A stretch of 64,000 nt of DNA from Tritrichomonas musculus. Taxonomy: Eukaryota; Parabasalia; Tritrichomonadida; Tritrichomonadidae. Under the pieces are notes generated by a model. It did no database searches and was not told where the DNA came from. It saw nothing but the letters and a program-made list of their open reading frames with translations. Shown here in pieces: positions 17,150 to 25,582 of this stretch; positions within the stretch are counted from its first letter, which is position 1; each line of letters begins with the position of its first letter. Location of the stretch: the NCBI GenBank assembly GCA_039105265.1, contig JAPFFF010000002.1, positions 4,774,001-4,838,000 on the forward strand, in the 5' to 3' direction. The translations under genes were made by a program, and so were the position numbers.

Positions 17150-18832
17150 TTACTCAGGGGTTGTTAAATCATAAGGACCAATACGTACTGATGGTGGCAT
17201 ACCATTAGGTCTAATTAAGATACTAATTGATATATCTGTTAATAAGCATAATAATGGAGGTGTATCTACTTCCTGTCTAAATGGATTATCTGCCTTTTGA
17301 CTACATATCAATTCGAAGTTAATAGGTGCAAGACTTGAAAGACCTTGTTGATATGTTCCATCTGTTTCAGTAGGAAGACCTATGAAGAATGAGGACCTAT
17401 CATTTGGATAATAGCCTGTTGTGTTTTCATTATATTGATACTCATTCGCTAAACTTGCAATAACCTCTTTATTAAATCCATTTTGCTCTCCATTCATGTT
17501 CATTGCATTCTGGCAATATTCGAGGAACTCTGGATACTTACCATTCGTACCAAATGCTTTAGCAGGAATATTATTGTAATTACCACAATTCATATGAAAT
17601 GCTTCAAACATAGGATTCTTGAAGTATGTCTTATGTGTATGCTTGAGTGGGAATAAGCAAAACATACTATCTACAAAATTAGGTGTAATAGTAATAGTTG
17701 CTTTATCTTGTTCATTATTAAGAGGTCTTGTACAAGTGTAAAATGACATAATCTGTGTTGGGAATGTAAGTGGATGTTGTGGGTTAGCATATCTTTGAAC
17801 AAGTGCTGTATATACAGATTCATGAATACCAAAACAAGGTATAATACTCGCACATTCTTCAATGGAATAATCAACAACACTCCAAGTTCTCCAATCACTG
17901 TAAATAGTTCGGTCAACTCTTGCCTTAGTATTGTTAGCTCCTGCGACTTCATATGCTCCTCCATGATTTTCACCAACAGGTGGAAGATTCTTGGGGTCAT
18001 TAATCTTATCCATTGCTATTTTTTCGGTACTTGTCCACATCCATATTGGTTCTCCAATAGGTCGAAATTCATTGGTAATTTCATCAACATTGAAGTCTTT
18101 CATTATATGTGGATTAGCAACCAAGCTCTTTTCAAAACCAACTGGACAATATACCATACCAGCTGTTGAAAAGTATAGACGTAATTCGATTTTACCTGCA
18201 AATGCTGGCAAGTACTTGATATTAGATAAAGGTAGGAATCGTCGCAAATCAATCTTTAATCTAATTGTTTCAGTGACAGAAGTCACATCTTTGTTAAGAT
18301 TTGCAACAAAACCACATCTCCTTCCATGAGTATCATTCCAAATATCCTTATGTCTTGCTTTACTATATATATCAGCTCTTTTAGTAACTTCATTTGCACA
18401 ACATGCAGTTAAAAAGGATTCTTCACATCCAAAGTTCTGGGTATAAAGCGTCATACCATTAGCTACAATTTCATACTTCTCAACAGCATCTCGAGCATCC
18501 TTAAAGCCAAACCATACCTTACCAAAATTATAACCACTGACATTTTCTAAATCACTTAGAATTGGCTTGTCTATTTTTATCATCACTCTCATATCTGCTC
18601 GAATAAATCCATTATATATATCAGCAGTATTATGAGTATTAGGAGAGATAATACATGTTGTATAGGAACCACTCTTAATTGGTGGTGATGGTGAATACGA
18701 AGTTTGTGGATTTAATGAGTATGCCTTATTAGTATCACTAAGTGCTATGCAATTATCGACAACATCAAAGTAAGATGCAATCTGAGTACAAACCTCTGCT
18801 GAGGTTTTCATATAGGATTCCTTGTTAAGCAT
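17150..18832 (-). CDS. Major capsid protein (double jelly-roll type), 560 residues
   Basis: Size, position and pattern fit the Polinton major capsid protein. Features seen: a beta-rich chain throughout; the segment VWFGFKDARDAVEKYEIVANG followed by LYTQNFG and a Cys pair; RLKIDLRRFLPLSNIKYLPAF and KIELRLYFSTA, which is the typical end of the first jelly roll (an L-x-x-FLP turn followed by strands); and a C-terminal hydrophobic stretch LLTDISISILI. Double jelly-roll capsids form trimers on an icosahedral shell. Flanking genes (small virion candidates, packaging ATPase) agree. Family assignment is by pattern recognition; a structure prediction would settle it. Confidence 0.85.
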   Translation of the reverse strand: MLNKESYMKTSAEVCTQIASYFDVVDNCIALSDTNKAYSLNPQTSYSPSPPIKSGSYTTCIISPNTHNTADIYNGFIRADMRVMIKIDKPILSDLENVSGYNFGKVWFGFKDARDAVEKYEIVANGMTLYTQNFGCEESFLTACCANEVTKRADIYSKARHKDIWNDTHGRRCGFVANLNKDVTSVTETIRLKIDLRRFLPLSNIKYLPAFAGKIELRLYFSTAGMVYCPVGFEKSLVANPHIMKDFNVDEITNEFRPIGEPIWMWTSTEKIAMDKINDPKNLPPVGENHGGAYEVAGANNTKARVDRTIYSDWRTWSVVDYSIEECASIIPCFGIHESVYTALVQRYANPQHPLTFPTQIMSFYTCTRPLNNEQDKATITITPNFVDSMFCLFPLKHTHKTYFKNPMFEAFHMNCGNYNNIPAKAFGTNGKYPEFLEYCQNAMNMNGEQNGFNKEVIASLANEYQYNENTTGYYPNDRSSFFIGLPTETDGTYQQGLSSLAPINFELICSQKADNPFRQEVDTPPLLCLLTDISISILIRPNGMPPSVRIGPYDLTTPE

Positions 18833-18849
18833 TTTAGATAGAAAAAAAT

Positions 18850-19401
18850 TTACATCATATCTTCAAAGATGCGATTTCTCCTACCAATAGGTCTCATAGG
18901 TATATATTGAGGTTGTTGTTCTTCTTCATATTGTTGTGGCGGTTCTTCAGGAACATACTGTTGTCTTGGTTTACTCATCCTTTTATCAACAACCTCCTTT
19001 ATCATACGTCTCTGTTCTTTCTTCTCTCGACTTATCTTCATTTCTTCACCTAGTGATTTTAGCTGTTTTAGTATTTCCTCATTCACAGTAGGGTCATAAA
19101 CTTGGCTTTGTTGAGTTTTTCGAGGTTTTGGAGGTTTTCGTGCAGCTTTCGAACTTATTGGCTTTCTTGGCTTTTCTTCAAGTTCCTCATGTTCTTCACT
19201 GTCTGAGTTTTCTTGAGTTTCTTCGTTATTTTCACTTTCTGAGTTTTCTTGATATTCTCGAGTTATTGGAGTTTTTCGCTGTTTTACAATATACTTGTCT
19301 TTGGTTTTTGTAGGTAAAACTTCCCAATCTGGGTCATCCCTTCCATTCAACCATTTATGAATAACTGCAAGTCTCTTAGAACCTGTTAGATGTTTTGACA
19401 T
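18850..19401 (-). CDS. Charged, mostly disordered protein, 183 residues
   Basis: It begins with a short folded-looking head (HLTGSKRLAVIHKWLNGRD and DWEVLPTKTKDKYIV). Then come a long acidic Ser/Glu/Asn region, a basic stretch (RKPISSKAARKPPKPRKT) with alternating Lys, Pro and Arg, a helix, and a Gln/Pro-rich end closing with RRNRIFEDMM. The strongly basic middle resembles adenovirus-type core or scaffold proteins in composition only. Lying just downstream of the amphipathic 151-residue gene and upstream of the capsid gene, a virion core role is plausible but unproven. Confidence 0.7.
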   Translation of the reverse strand: MSKHLTGSKRLAVIHKWLNGRDDPDWEVLPTKTKDKYIVKQRKTPITREYQENSESENNEETQENSDSEEHEELEEKPRKPISSKAARKPPKPRKTQQSQVYDPTVNEEILKQLKSLGEEMKISREKKEQRRMIKEVVDKRMSKPRQQYVPEEPPQQYEEEQQPQYIPMRPIGRRNRIFEDMM

Positions 19402-19448
19402 TTAAAATAAACAAAAAAGTCCAAAAATTTAGTTTTTTTGAGTTTTCA

Positions 19449-19904
19449 TTAGATGTAGGTTCTCGCCCGATTGTTGGTAGTAAAGTCACTCTCTTGTAAT
19501 GATCTAGACGAAAATGCTGGCTTTTCAAGAGGTGCTCCAACTGATTCACCTTTTGCAGATTTATTAATTGATGATAAGGCAGTTTTCACTTTTCCATCTG
19601 GGACATATTTTAATGCTGTGTCAGCTATGTTTGCTAATTTATTTCTTGTACTATCGCTCAAGTAGCTTTCACCAAGACCTCTCGCAACTGAACCAATAAC
19701 ACCAGCATGCTTGGTTAATCCACCTGCTGAAGCATCCAATATTTTACTTGCAAGACCTCCAGTAAAACTATCTGCAGCTCCCATTAATAATTTACCACCT
19801 AAACCTACTCCTCCTTTTATTATCGTTTGCCATGGAGAAAATTCTTTTTGTTTAGCATAATTTGGCTTCCAATAATCTTCTTCTGAATGAAGTTTAATTC
19901 CCAT
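19449..19904 (-). CDS. Gly/Ala-rich amphipathic minor virion candidate, 151 residues
   Basis: The middle (about residues 25-80) is Gly/Ala/Leu-rich with repeated GG and small-residue helices (IIKGGVGLGGKLLMGAADSF, then AGVIGSVARGLGESYL). This is like the membrane-active internal proteins (adenovirus pVI-like) that many double jelly-roll viruses encode near their ATPase and capsid genes. The C-terminus is Ser-rich. The similarity is in composition and position only. It lies 17 bases after the end of the ATPase gene. Confidence 0.7.
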   Translation of the reverse strand: MGIKLHSEEDYWKPNYAKQKEFSPWQTIIKGGVGLGGKLLMGAADSFTGGLASKILDASAGGLTKHAGVIGSVARGLGESYLSDSTRNKLANIADTALKYVPDGKVKTALSSINKSAKGESVGAPLEKPAFSSRSLQESDFTTNNRARTYI

Positions 19905-19921
19905 TTTTAAAAAATAAAAAA

Positions 19922-20788
19922 TTATTCGAAATAGTACTTATTAGCAGAAATATTCATTACGAATTTTTCATGTGGTTCTTTATGTTGTAAGTATTCAGCT
20001 ACTGTCTGCTTAGTATTTAATGAGTTATTAGTTTGTTGCAACAAGCTAGTAAAATCTTCCTCACTATATCCTGTATAACATATGATATCTGTTGCTAACC
20101 TTTTCGCATTCATATGAACAAATCGAATAGTTTGGATAGCCATGATACATGTTAAATTATAGTGTCTTGTCTTGGTTAACAACTTGATAAATTCACTATT
20201 ACCATTCTTTAATAAATCACTACCTGCACAATCATCTAGTATCAATAATGTGTTATATGGATATGATGATGTTTCATACTTGACTAACTTATTGGCTATA
20301 TATATTATTTTATCATTGAGCTCATTTAAATGATGCTTCTCAATGAGCCTCCTCATTTCGTCATTGGTCTCTTTCATTCGAGATAATACATATTTGACAA
20401 TGGCATAATACTTTATCTTTCTTCGAAGATGTCTTTTAAGATAACTCATTAATTCTCTTTCCTTTACATAATCGATTCTTGATCGTATCTGTTTATTAAG
20501 TGTTTCAGCTGTTTTATCCATTTTACCAGAGCTTGAGCAAAATATTATCTTTTGGTAGTATGGATGTTTAAACAACCTCTCTGTTATCATAATATGTCTC
20601 CATATCCAAAAACTTTTACCAGCACCTGGTTTACCAATTAAAAAGTATATACCATTTGTGCTAAAAGGATAATCAGGTGATAATGGTTTAATCAAAGCAC
20701 CATCTATCTCTTTCATGTTCTTCTGTAAGGTCTCTTTAATCAATGTTTCTACTTTATTTATGAGTTCTGCATTTGGGGGTTCATCCAT
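19922..20788 (-). CDS. Genome-packaging ATPase (FtsK/HerA, A32-like)
   Basis: A 288-residue P-loop ATPase. Walker A is GKPGAGKS (residues 52-59) and Walker B is TLLILDDC (about 179-186), followed by a lysine-rich helix and a segment TKTRHYNLTCIMAIQTIRF that fits the sensor strand of this family. Its length and motifs match the Polinton/adintovirus ATPases, which pump the genome into preformed capsids. It lies between the integrase and the virion genes, a common Maverick arrangement. Spacers are 10 bases upstream and 17 downstream. Confidence 0.93.
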   Translation of the reverse strand: MDEPPNAELINKVETLIKETLQKNMKEIDGALIKPLSPDYPFSTNGIYFLIGKPGAGKSFWIWRHIMITERLFKHPYYQKIIFCSSSGKMDKTAETLNKQIRSRIDYVKERELMSYLKRHLRRKIKYYAIVKYVLSRMKETNDEMRRLIEKHHLNELNDKIIYIANKLVKYETSSYPYNTLLILDDCAGSDLLKNGNSEFIKLLTKTRHYNLTCIMAIQTIRFVHMNAKRLATDIICYTGYSEEDFTSLLQQTNNSLNTKQTVAEYLQHKEPHEKFVMNISANKYYFE

Positions 20789-20798
20789 TTACAAATTT

Positions 20799-21953
20799 TT
20801 AAATGTATTTCATAATTTTATCTGGTATTGGTTTGCCCTCAACCTTTTGACCTGCTTTAATTTGTCGTTCATAATTTTTCTTTTGTTCCAACCAATATTG
20901 TCTTTCTGCTGTACCAAGTACTAATGGATTACCTCTCCTTACATCTCTAATAGTTTGTCTAGCAAAGGCATCATCACCTTCGACTCCTTCCCATTTTAAA
21001 TCATACTTACCAGTATCTTCATCAAAGTTATATATTTTTTCAATAATACCTTCTTTACCTTCATTTAGTCTTTCAGCTACTTTAATCCTTTTGTCTCTTG
21101 TCCTTAACAACCTATATCCAGGGAATGAACTAGTTGAACCATCTTTGGACTTGACCACAAACTGGTTACCTTTTTGCGAGTCAACTATATAAGACTCATT
21201 AGACAAATTACTTCTTCTTTTACCAAATGGTTCTTTTTCGAGTACTAACCTGACCTTCTCACCTGGATTAAAATGATATGGATTAATGCGTGCATTCTTT
21301 TGTATGTACTTTATTTCATCCTCTGGAGTAATATCATTAGGTGCTTTATTATCTAGAGACCTATGAGGAGAGTTGTTATATATGTTAACCAAATCATGCA
21401 TCTCCTTTGGTTGAATAAACCTATTTTCACCAATAGCATCTCTTATGGTTCTCATAAACCTATTAATAATGCCAAGTACATTATGGTTATTCTCAGTTGT
21501 TGTTCGATATTTTATGTTCTTCTCTCTCATGAAGTCTAAGACTGTTGATGATAAATATGCAGCATCCTCATCACTTGTTATCGAATATACATGAGGTACA
21601 TCATTAACAAATTTATGAAGTGCTGTTAATACTTCTCTTGCTCCTTTACCATTCATAGGATATGCATATGCTTTTCTGGTGTTGATATTAATGAACATTA
21701 GATAATTCAACCCACCTGCCTCTTTATTATTAATGAAGGTATCCATTTGATAACCATGAGGATGTTTGGATACAATAGGAATAAATTGTGCTTTAGGTAC
21801 TCTCTTATCATGTACTACTTTTTCATCAAAGTATTTCTTTGCTTCGTCTTCATTTAGATTCTCTTGTTTTGCCATGCTAAGGTATTTGTCCAAGGTCTTC
21901 CATTTAGCTTTGTTGTATAATTTTTCATATGGGCTTGGTTCTTCTTTACTCAT
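20799..21953 (-). CDS. Retroviral-type integrase (c-integrase)
   Basis: A 384-residue protein whose core region shows HGYQMDTFIN (Asp 71), YLMFININTRKAYAYPMN, SITSDEDAAYL and a following NNHNVLGIINRFMRTIRD helix, then a typical YNNSPHRSLDNKAP segment. This is the RVE fold of Maverick integrases. The C-terminus has an SH3-like stretch (VRLVLEKEPFGKRRSNLS, followed by FVVKSKDGSTSSFPGYRLL) and a chromodomain-like YDLKWEGVEGDDAF. It joins element ends to target DNA. It is flanked closely by the 333-residue gene (6 bases) and the ATPase (10 bases). Confidence 0.92.
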   Translation of the reverse strand: MSKEEPSPYEKLYNKAKWKTLDKYLSMAKQENLNEDEAKKYFDEKVVHDKRVPKAQFIPIVSKHPHGYQMDTFINNKEAGGLNYLMFININTRKAYAYPMNGKGAREVLTALHKFVNDVPHVYSITSDEDAAYLSSTVLDFMREKNIKYRTTTENNHNVLGIINRFMRTIRDAIGENRFIQPKEMHDLVNIYNNSPHRSLDNKAPNDITPEDEIKYIQKNARINPYHFNPGEKVRLVLEKEPFGKRRSNLSNESYIVDSQKGNQFVVKSKDGSTSSFPGYRLLRTRDKRIKVAERLNEGKEGIIEKIYNFDEDTGKYDLKWEGVEGDDAFARQTIRDVRRGNPLVLGTAERQYWLEQKKNYERQIKAGQKVEGKPIPDKIMKYI

Positions 21954-21959
21954 TTATTT

Positions 21960-22961
21960 TTAAATAAACATCTTATCGTATTGAAGGAATTGCATTTCGA
22001 TTACAAATGAATCATTTGGAGGTAGTTTTGTTGGACAATTATAATGTGCATCACTATAGAAGTCTATCCAAAACCTTTGGTCCATTGAGTTTAACTTGAA
22101 GTACTTAATAGGACTATATTCAACATCACTATCTCCAATATAGTTATGCAATGCTTGTTCACCTATCGATGAATATATTTTGCATGATTGTCTGTCCCAT
22201 ATATTATCAAATATTAATGTCTTACTCCATGTTTGATATTTTTCTGGTTTATTTTGAAATATGCCATTACCTATATTAAACACATCTGCAAAGTCATCAT
22301 TCCAGGATTTAAGTTGGAAAAAGTTCATATATGGTGCAGTATACTCCCAATCTCGTTCATTCTTACTATTGTTATAGTAGTATTTATGGTTCCCTGCTTT
22401 ATTTCTTTCTGTATAAATGATTTCATGAAAACCATTTTTATCATAGTATCCATCGGTTTGTATATCTCTATCCTGTATATCATCATCATTTTGAACAAAT
22501 TTGTCTAATTTAGAAGTTCTAATGTATGACTTGAATGCACGATTAACTGCATCAAAAAATCCACGTAAATCTCCATCGACTGACACCCAATCAATGACTT
22601 TGAAGCACCCATATTCATGATTTGAACCAGTTATATAGTCTTCTTTTAGTGTTCCATCATTCCATGTTCCACCACAAACAAACTCATATGTTTTCTTATG
22701 TATCTTATATATTTCAATCTCTACTTCCATTTTGCGTCTTCTCTTAATGATATGTGCTGAACGAACGCCAACAATAGATTCCCCTTTGTTTGCAGTTGAC
22801 CATTCTGGTGGGAAATTAAACCAATACCTATTAAACTTAGCTTTATCATGTTGAGCATCCTCAAGGAAGTAGGCTGTTTCGATTGGAAGAGGTGTATTAC
22901 CATCATTAACTATATTATCTCGATTAGGATATAAAGTGTTAACACTTGGTGGTAATTCCAT
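21960..22961 (-). CDS. Unknown Maverick protein, possible penton-like, 333 residues
   Basis: A beta-rich protein. The N-terminal half has GVRSAHIIKRRRKMEVEIEI, and the C-terminus has FWIDFYSDAHYNCPTKLPPN followed by FVIEMQFLQYDK, a strand-loop-strand ending that resembles single jelly-roll minor capsid proteins. I offer penton as one reading; the 249-residue gene at 8482 is a competing candidate. Residues 160-171 read DDIQDRDIQTDG, a weak match to an LC8 dynein light chain motif. It sits between the protease and the integrase in the tight minus-strand block. Confidence 0.75.
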   Translation of the reverse strand: MELPPSVNTLYPNRDNIVNDGNTPLPIETAYFLEDAQHDKAKFNRYWFNFPPEWSTANKGESIVGVRSAHIIKRRRKMEVEIEIYKIHKKTYEFVCGGTWNDGTLKEDYITGSNHEYGCFKVIDWVSVDGDLRGFFDAVNRAFKSYIRTSKLDKFVQNDDDIQDRDIQTDGYYDKNGFHEIIYTERNKAGNHKYYYNNSKNERDWEYTAPYMNFFQLKSWNDDFADVFNIGNGIFQNKPEKYQTWSKTLIFDNIWDRQSCKIYSSIGEQALHNYIGDSDVEYSPIKYFKLNSMDQRFWIDFYSDAHYNCPTKLPPNDSFVIEMQFLQYDKMFI

Positions 22962-22985
22962 TTCGAGTTGAATAAAAAGTCTTTA

Positions 22986-24566
22986 TTAATATACAACACC
23001 TGTTTCTAATTCATTGTTTTGAAGTTCTCGAAGTATTCTCTTTCTAATATCTGGCATATTGCGTTGTTTAAACTTACCATCTCCTTCATGCAAAAAGGTA
23101 CGACAAGATTCCATTAGAAACACTCCACAATCCTTATTATTCCTTTGACTAGGTACATCATAATATTTTGCTTTTAACTTACCTGTTCCTGAAATATTGA
23201 TCCACTTATTAAGTGTCTTTACCTCTGGTGCCATTGACTTATTCTCAGAGTCATAGCATTCGATTATTTTCTTTGGATATCGAACAATACATAAAACCCA
23301 ATGTTCTCCATCTGAGCAAATGGGGACAAATACTTTATCGAAATGTGTAAATGACTGTTTACCTGAGATAGGACTTTTCATCAGTTCATGTATTTTTTCC
23401 ATATCATTAGTCTCATATGCCATAGAAAGGAGGGTATAAAATGCAGTAGGTACAACCAATATTTTCTTTTTATCAAACTCTGCTTCATTTTGACCAGGTT
23501 GTTTATTCAATCTCTTTCCTTTGTTATATAGAAGTTTCAAGTAGTCATCAATAACATCTTCTTCTATATTTTCATCATTGACTAAACTCCTCCAATCATG
23601 AATTTTATGACGTCTTTGGTCTACTGTAAACTCTCCTGTCTTCTGTGGTGTCATACGGGGTTCTCTTGGAGGAGGACTAGTACCTCGAGAGGTATGTGAT
23701 GATGGAAACTGTGGAGGTGGTGATGAAGGAGGAGGAGGTGGTGGAGGTGGTGGAGGTGAAGGTGAACGAGAAGGAGGAGGAGGTGGAGGTGAAGGTGAAC
23801 GAGGTCGTTTTGATTTTTTCTTATGTTGTTTTGATTTTTTCTTAGGTCTATCATCCTCGTCTAAATTTGTACTACTTTGAAGTAAAAGTTGAATTCTGTT
23901 TTGATTTTGATCCCTTGTTGGTGGCTCAACATTTGTGGGTCGGTTCCTACCGATTTTCCTAAGGTTAAGATGATAATCATTTCGATTTAAAGTTGGAGGT
24001 CTGGGTAATGGAGCCAATTCTGGTATATCATCTGTTTGAATACCTCTAGTTTTATATTCTTTCTTATCACTTTTCAATGTTCTTTCTTTCATCTGCTCTC
24101 TCAGTTCTCTAGCTGCTTGTTTTTCCTCCTCAGTCTTCATTCGAGATATCCTTATGTTGATAATATCATAATGTAATTTTATCTCTGTTAATATACCTTG
24201 ATCTGATTCTTGGAGAGTATATTGATATGGCTTTAATACTGTTATATAATGCCCATGTTCATCTTTATCATCTTGATTTTTCTTAATCGCAAACACACAA
24301 CCTGAAAATTTTGCTTTTGGTCTCTCTCTCTTGAGTCTATTAGCAAATTCAAGTACGTCTTTAAAAGCTATACTAGTATTTAAATATGTCTCATATAATT
24401 TTTGTAGATTTATTTGATTATTAGAGAACTTCCATATAGTTTGACCCAAACCTCTTGTTAATCTTACAACATCTCTATCAACTAGTTTAGGTCGAAATTT
24501 AATAGTACCTTGTAGTAGTTGTATTTTATTGTTAGGTTTAGTTTGTGTACCTACATCACTTGTCAT
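22986..24566 (-). CDS. Ulp1-like cysteine protease with long proline/serine-rich front, 526 residues
   Basis: The C-terminal 170 residues carry a Ulp1/adenain-type (C48) protease. Visible are CSDGEHWVLC (His 422), ECYDSENK with the following acid, and VPSQRNNKDCGVF with Gln and Cys 480 in the usual H-D-Q-C order. In Mavericks this enzyme is thought to mature virion proteins. The front holds a conserved-looking domain of about 160 residues, then a basic and proline-rich low-complexity region (SPPPPPP runs). It starts MTSDVGTQTKPN (LC8-like) and has a second LC8-like site TRGIQTDD (GIQTDD at 175-180). It is the first gene of the minus-strand capsid-side block. Confidence 0.93.
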   Translation of the reverse strand: MTSDVGTQTKPNNKIQLLQGTIKFRPKLVDRDVVRLTRGLGQTIWKFSNNQINLQKLYETYLNTSIAFKDVLEFANRLKRERPKAKFSGCVFAIKKNQDDKDEHGHYITVLKPYQYTLQESDQGILTEIKLHYDIINIRISRMKTEEEKQAARELREQMKERTLKSDKKEYKTRGIQTDDIPELAPLPRPPTLNRNDYHLNLRKIGRNRPTNVEPPTRDQNQNRIQLLLQSSTNLDEDDRPKKKSKQHKKKSKRPRSPSPPPPPPSRSPSPPPPPPPPPPSSPPPQFPSSHTSRGTSPPPREPRMTPQKTGEFTVDQRRHKIHDWRSLVNDENIEEDVIDDYLKLLYNKGKRLNKQPGQNEAEFDKKKILVVPTAFYTLLSMAYETNDMEKIHELMKSPISGKQSFTHFDKVFVPICSDGEHWVLCIVRYPKKIIECYDSENKSMAPEVKTLNKWINISGTGKLKAKYYDVPSQRNNKDCGVFLMESCRTFLHEGDGKFKQRNMPDIRKRILRELQNNELETGVVY

Positions 24567-24607
24567 TTAAAAATCAAATAAAAGAAAGAAGAAGAAGATG
24601 TTGTTTA

Positions 24608-24627
24608 TTTCATTTTTTTTTTATTTC
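24608..24627 (+). promoter_or_regulatory. Initiator-like box of the 87-residue gene
   Basis: TTTCATTTTTTTTTTATTTC ends 7 bases before the ATG at 24635 and matches the box shared with the polymerase gene and the 100-residue gene. Confidence 0.5.
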
Positions 24628-24634
24628 TGTATAA

Positions 24635-24898
24635 ATGGCTTATTTCATGACCATAAAAGAGCGTATATATATCCTCTATAAAATAGTATCTTACCTCTAT
24701 GATTATAGATGTGAGACTAATGAGGGAGTATGTAATATTTTAATTAATAAGATAAAAGAGTTAGCTGCTGAGTATTTCGAACCTGAATTTCTTGGTGTAA
24801 TGATGAAAGATGGTGATTTGGAATTTATCGACCAAATAGAACATTTTGCCTTTGAGTTCTTAGAGTACCAAATATCTAATCTGCCCTCGCATTTATAA
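24635..24898 (+). CDS. Small helical Maverick protein, 87 residues
   Basis: Unrecognised. All-helical in appearance: KERIYILYKIVSYLYDYRCE, then NILINKIKELAAEYF, then FIDQIEHFAFEFLEYQI. It could be a small regulatory or accessory protein. It is divergent from the protease gene, with about 70 bases between starts, and has an Inr-like box right before the ATG. Its last 23 bases overlap the end of the antisense HNH gene. Confidence 0.65.
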   Translation: MAYFMTIKERIYILYKIVSYLYDYRCETNEGVCNILINKIKELAAEYFEPEFLGVMMKDGDLEFIDQIEHFAFEFLEYQISNLPSHL

Positions 24899-25211
24899 TT
24901 TTGGGCATATCCCTGTTATAGTTACTATCAGTTGGGGTTACCCATCTTAAGTTGCTTAGATGGTAGTCAGCCCTATTCCTATTGATATGGTCTACCTCTA
25001 TTTTATGTTGTGGGTCATCATTAGGTATGAACTGTCTTGCTATAAGTACATGTTTCAAGTAGTAGTTGCCATTTAGACATACTCGTATATACCCCTTTAT
25101 ATGTTTTGCATCTTTGCATATAAAATGATTACTCTTACGTCTTATAGTAAAGGGGTACCTATTCAGTATCTCATAGTCGTTAGTAAAGCCTTTGAGTGGC
25201 ACAAATGACAT
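24876..25211 (-). CDS. HNH homing endonuclease (NUMOD4-HNH type), 111 residues
   Basis: The N-terminus (VPLKGFTNDYEILNRYPFTI and RRKSN) resembles the NUMOD4 DNA-reading motif. The rest is an HNH_3 nuclease: VLIARQFIPNDDPQHKIEVD with DHINRNRADYHLSNLRWVT, showing the D-H-x-N, N and N/H residues expected. Free-standing endonucleases of this kind are passengers in phage and giant-virus genomes. It is wedged antisense between two plus-strand genes, overlapping the end of the 87-residue gene by 23 bases and lying next to the promoter box of the 100-residue gene. Confidence 0.88.
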   Translation of the reverse strand: MSFVPLKGFTNDYEILNRYPFTIRRKSNHFICKDAKHIKGYIRVCLNGNYYLKHVLIARQFIPNDDPQHKIEVDHINRNRADYHLSNLRWVTPTDSNYNRDMPKIINARAD

Positions 25212-25234
25212 TTACTCACTTTTTAAATGATTCA

Positions 25235-25250
25235 TTTCATTTTTATTTTC
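25235..25250 (+). promoter_or_regulatory. Initiator-like box of the 100-residue gene
   Basis: TTTCATTTTTATTTTC ends two bases before the ATG at 25253, with the Inr core TCATTT. It is almost identical to the polymerase box at 12506-12523, which supports 25253 as the real start over the frame's first ATG at 25196. Confidence 0.55.
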
Positions 25251-25252
25251 GT

Positions 25253-25555
25253 ATGAACAAGTGGGGGAAAATCATTGTTGATAGAATTGATAATAATGAA
25301 CCTCGTCATTATCCTCTTGATGACAAAGAAAGAAACATTACCAAGTTTCCAAAGAAAAAAAAGCGAGTAAACTTGTATAAAAACTATTATGAACATCAAG
25401 AGAAAGAAGAAGAAGAAATGTTTATAGTGACAGAGTGTCATTTTATTCCCTATGAATATAAAGAGATAGGTGTTCAAACTGAAGACCTTTGGGATGTAGG
25501 TGTTCAAACTAATGCTGAACTACCTCATATAGAAGAACTACTTAGTAAAATCTAA
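25253..25555 (+). CDS. Small charged protein with twin LC8-like motifs, 100 residues
   Basis: The start MNKWGKIIVD is chosen because the Inr-like box ends just before it. The protein is mixed-charge and probably disordered (KFPKKKKRVNLYK, then HQEKEEEEMF). Near its end it carries two LC8-like motifs ten residues apart: KEIGVQTEDL (73-77) and WDVGVQTNAE (83-87). Tandem sites with a short linker are typical of proteins that bind dimeric LC8 with avidity. No other domain is visible. It is the rightmost gene of the Maverick and ends 28 bases before the right inverted repeat. Confidence 0.72.
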   Translation: MNKWGKIIVDRIDNNEPRHYPLDDKERNITKFPKKKKRVNLYKNYYEHQEKEEEEMFIVTECHFIPYEYKEIGVQTEDLWDVGVQTNAELPHIEELLSKI

Positions 25556-25582
25556 CTTCTTTTATTTTAATTTTTGTTGTAG

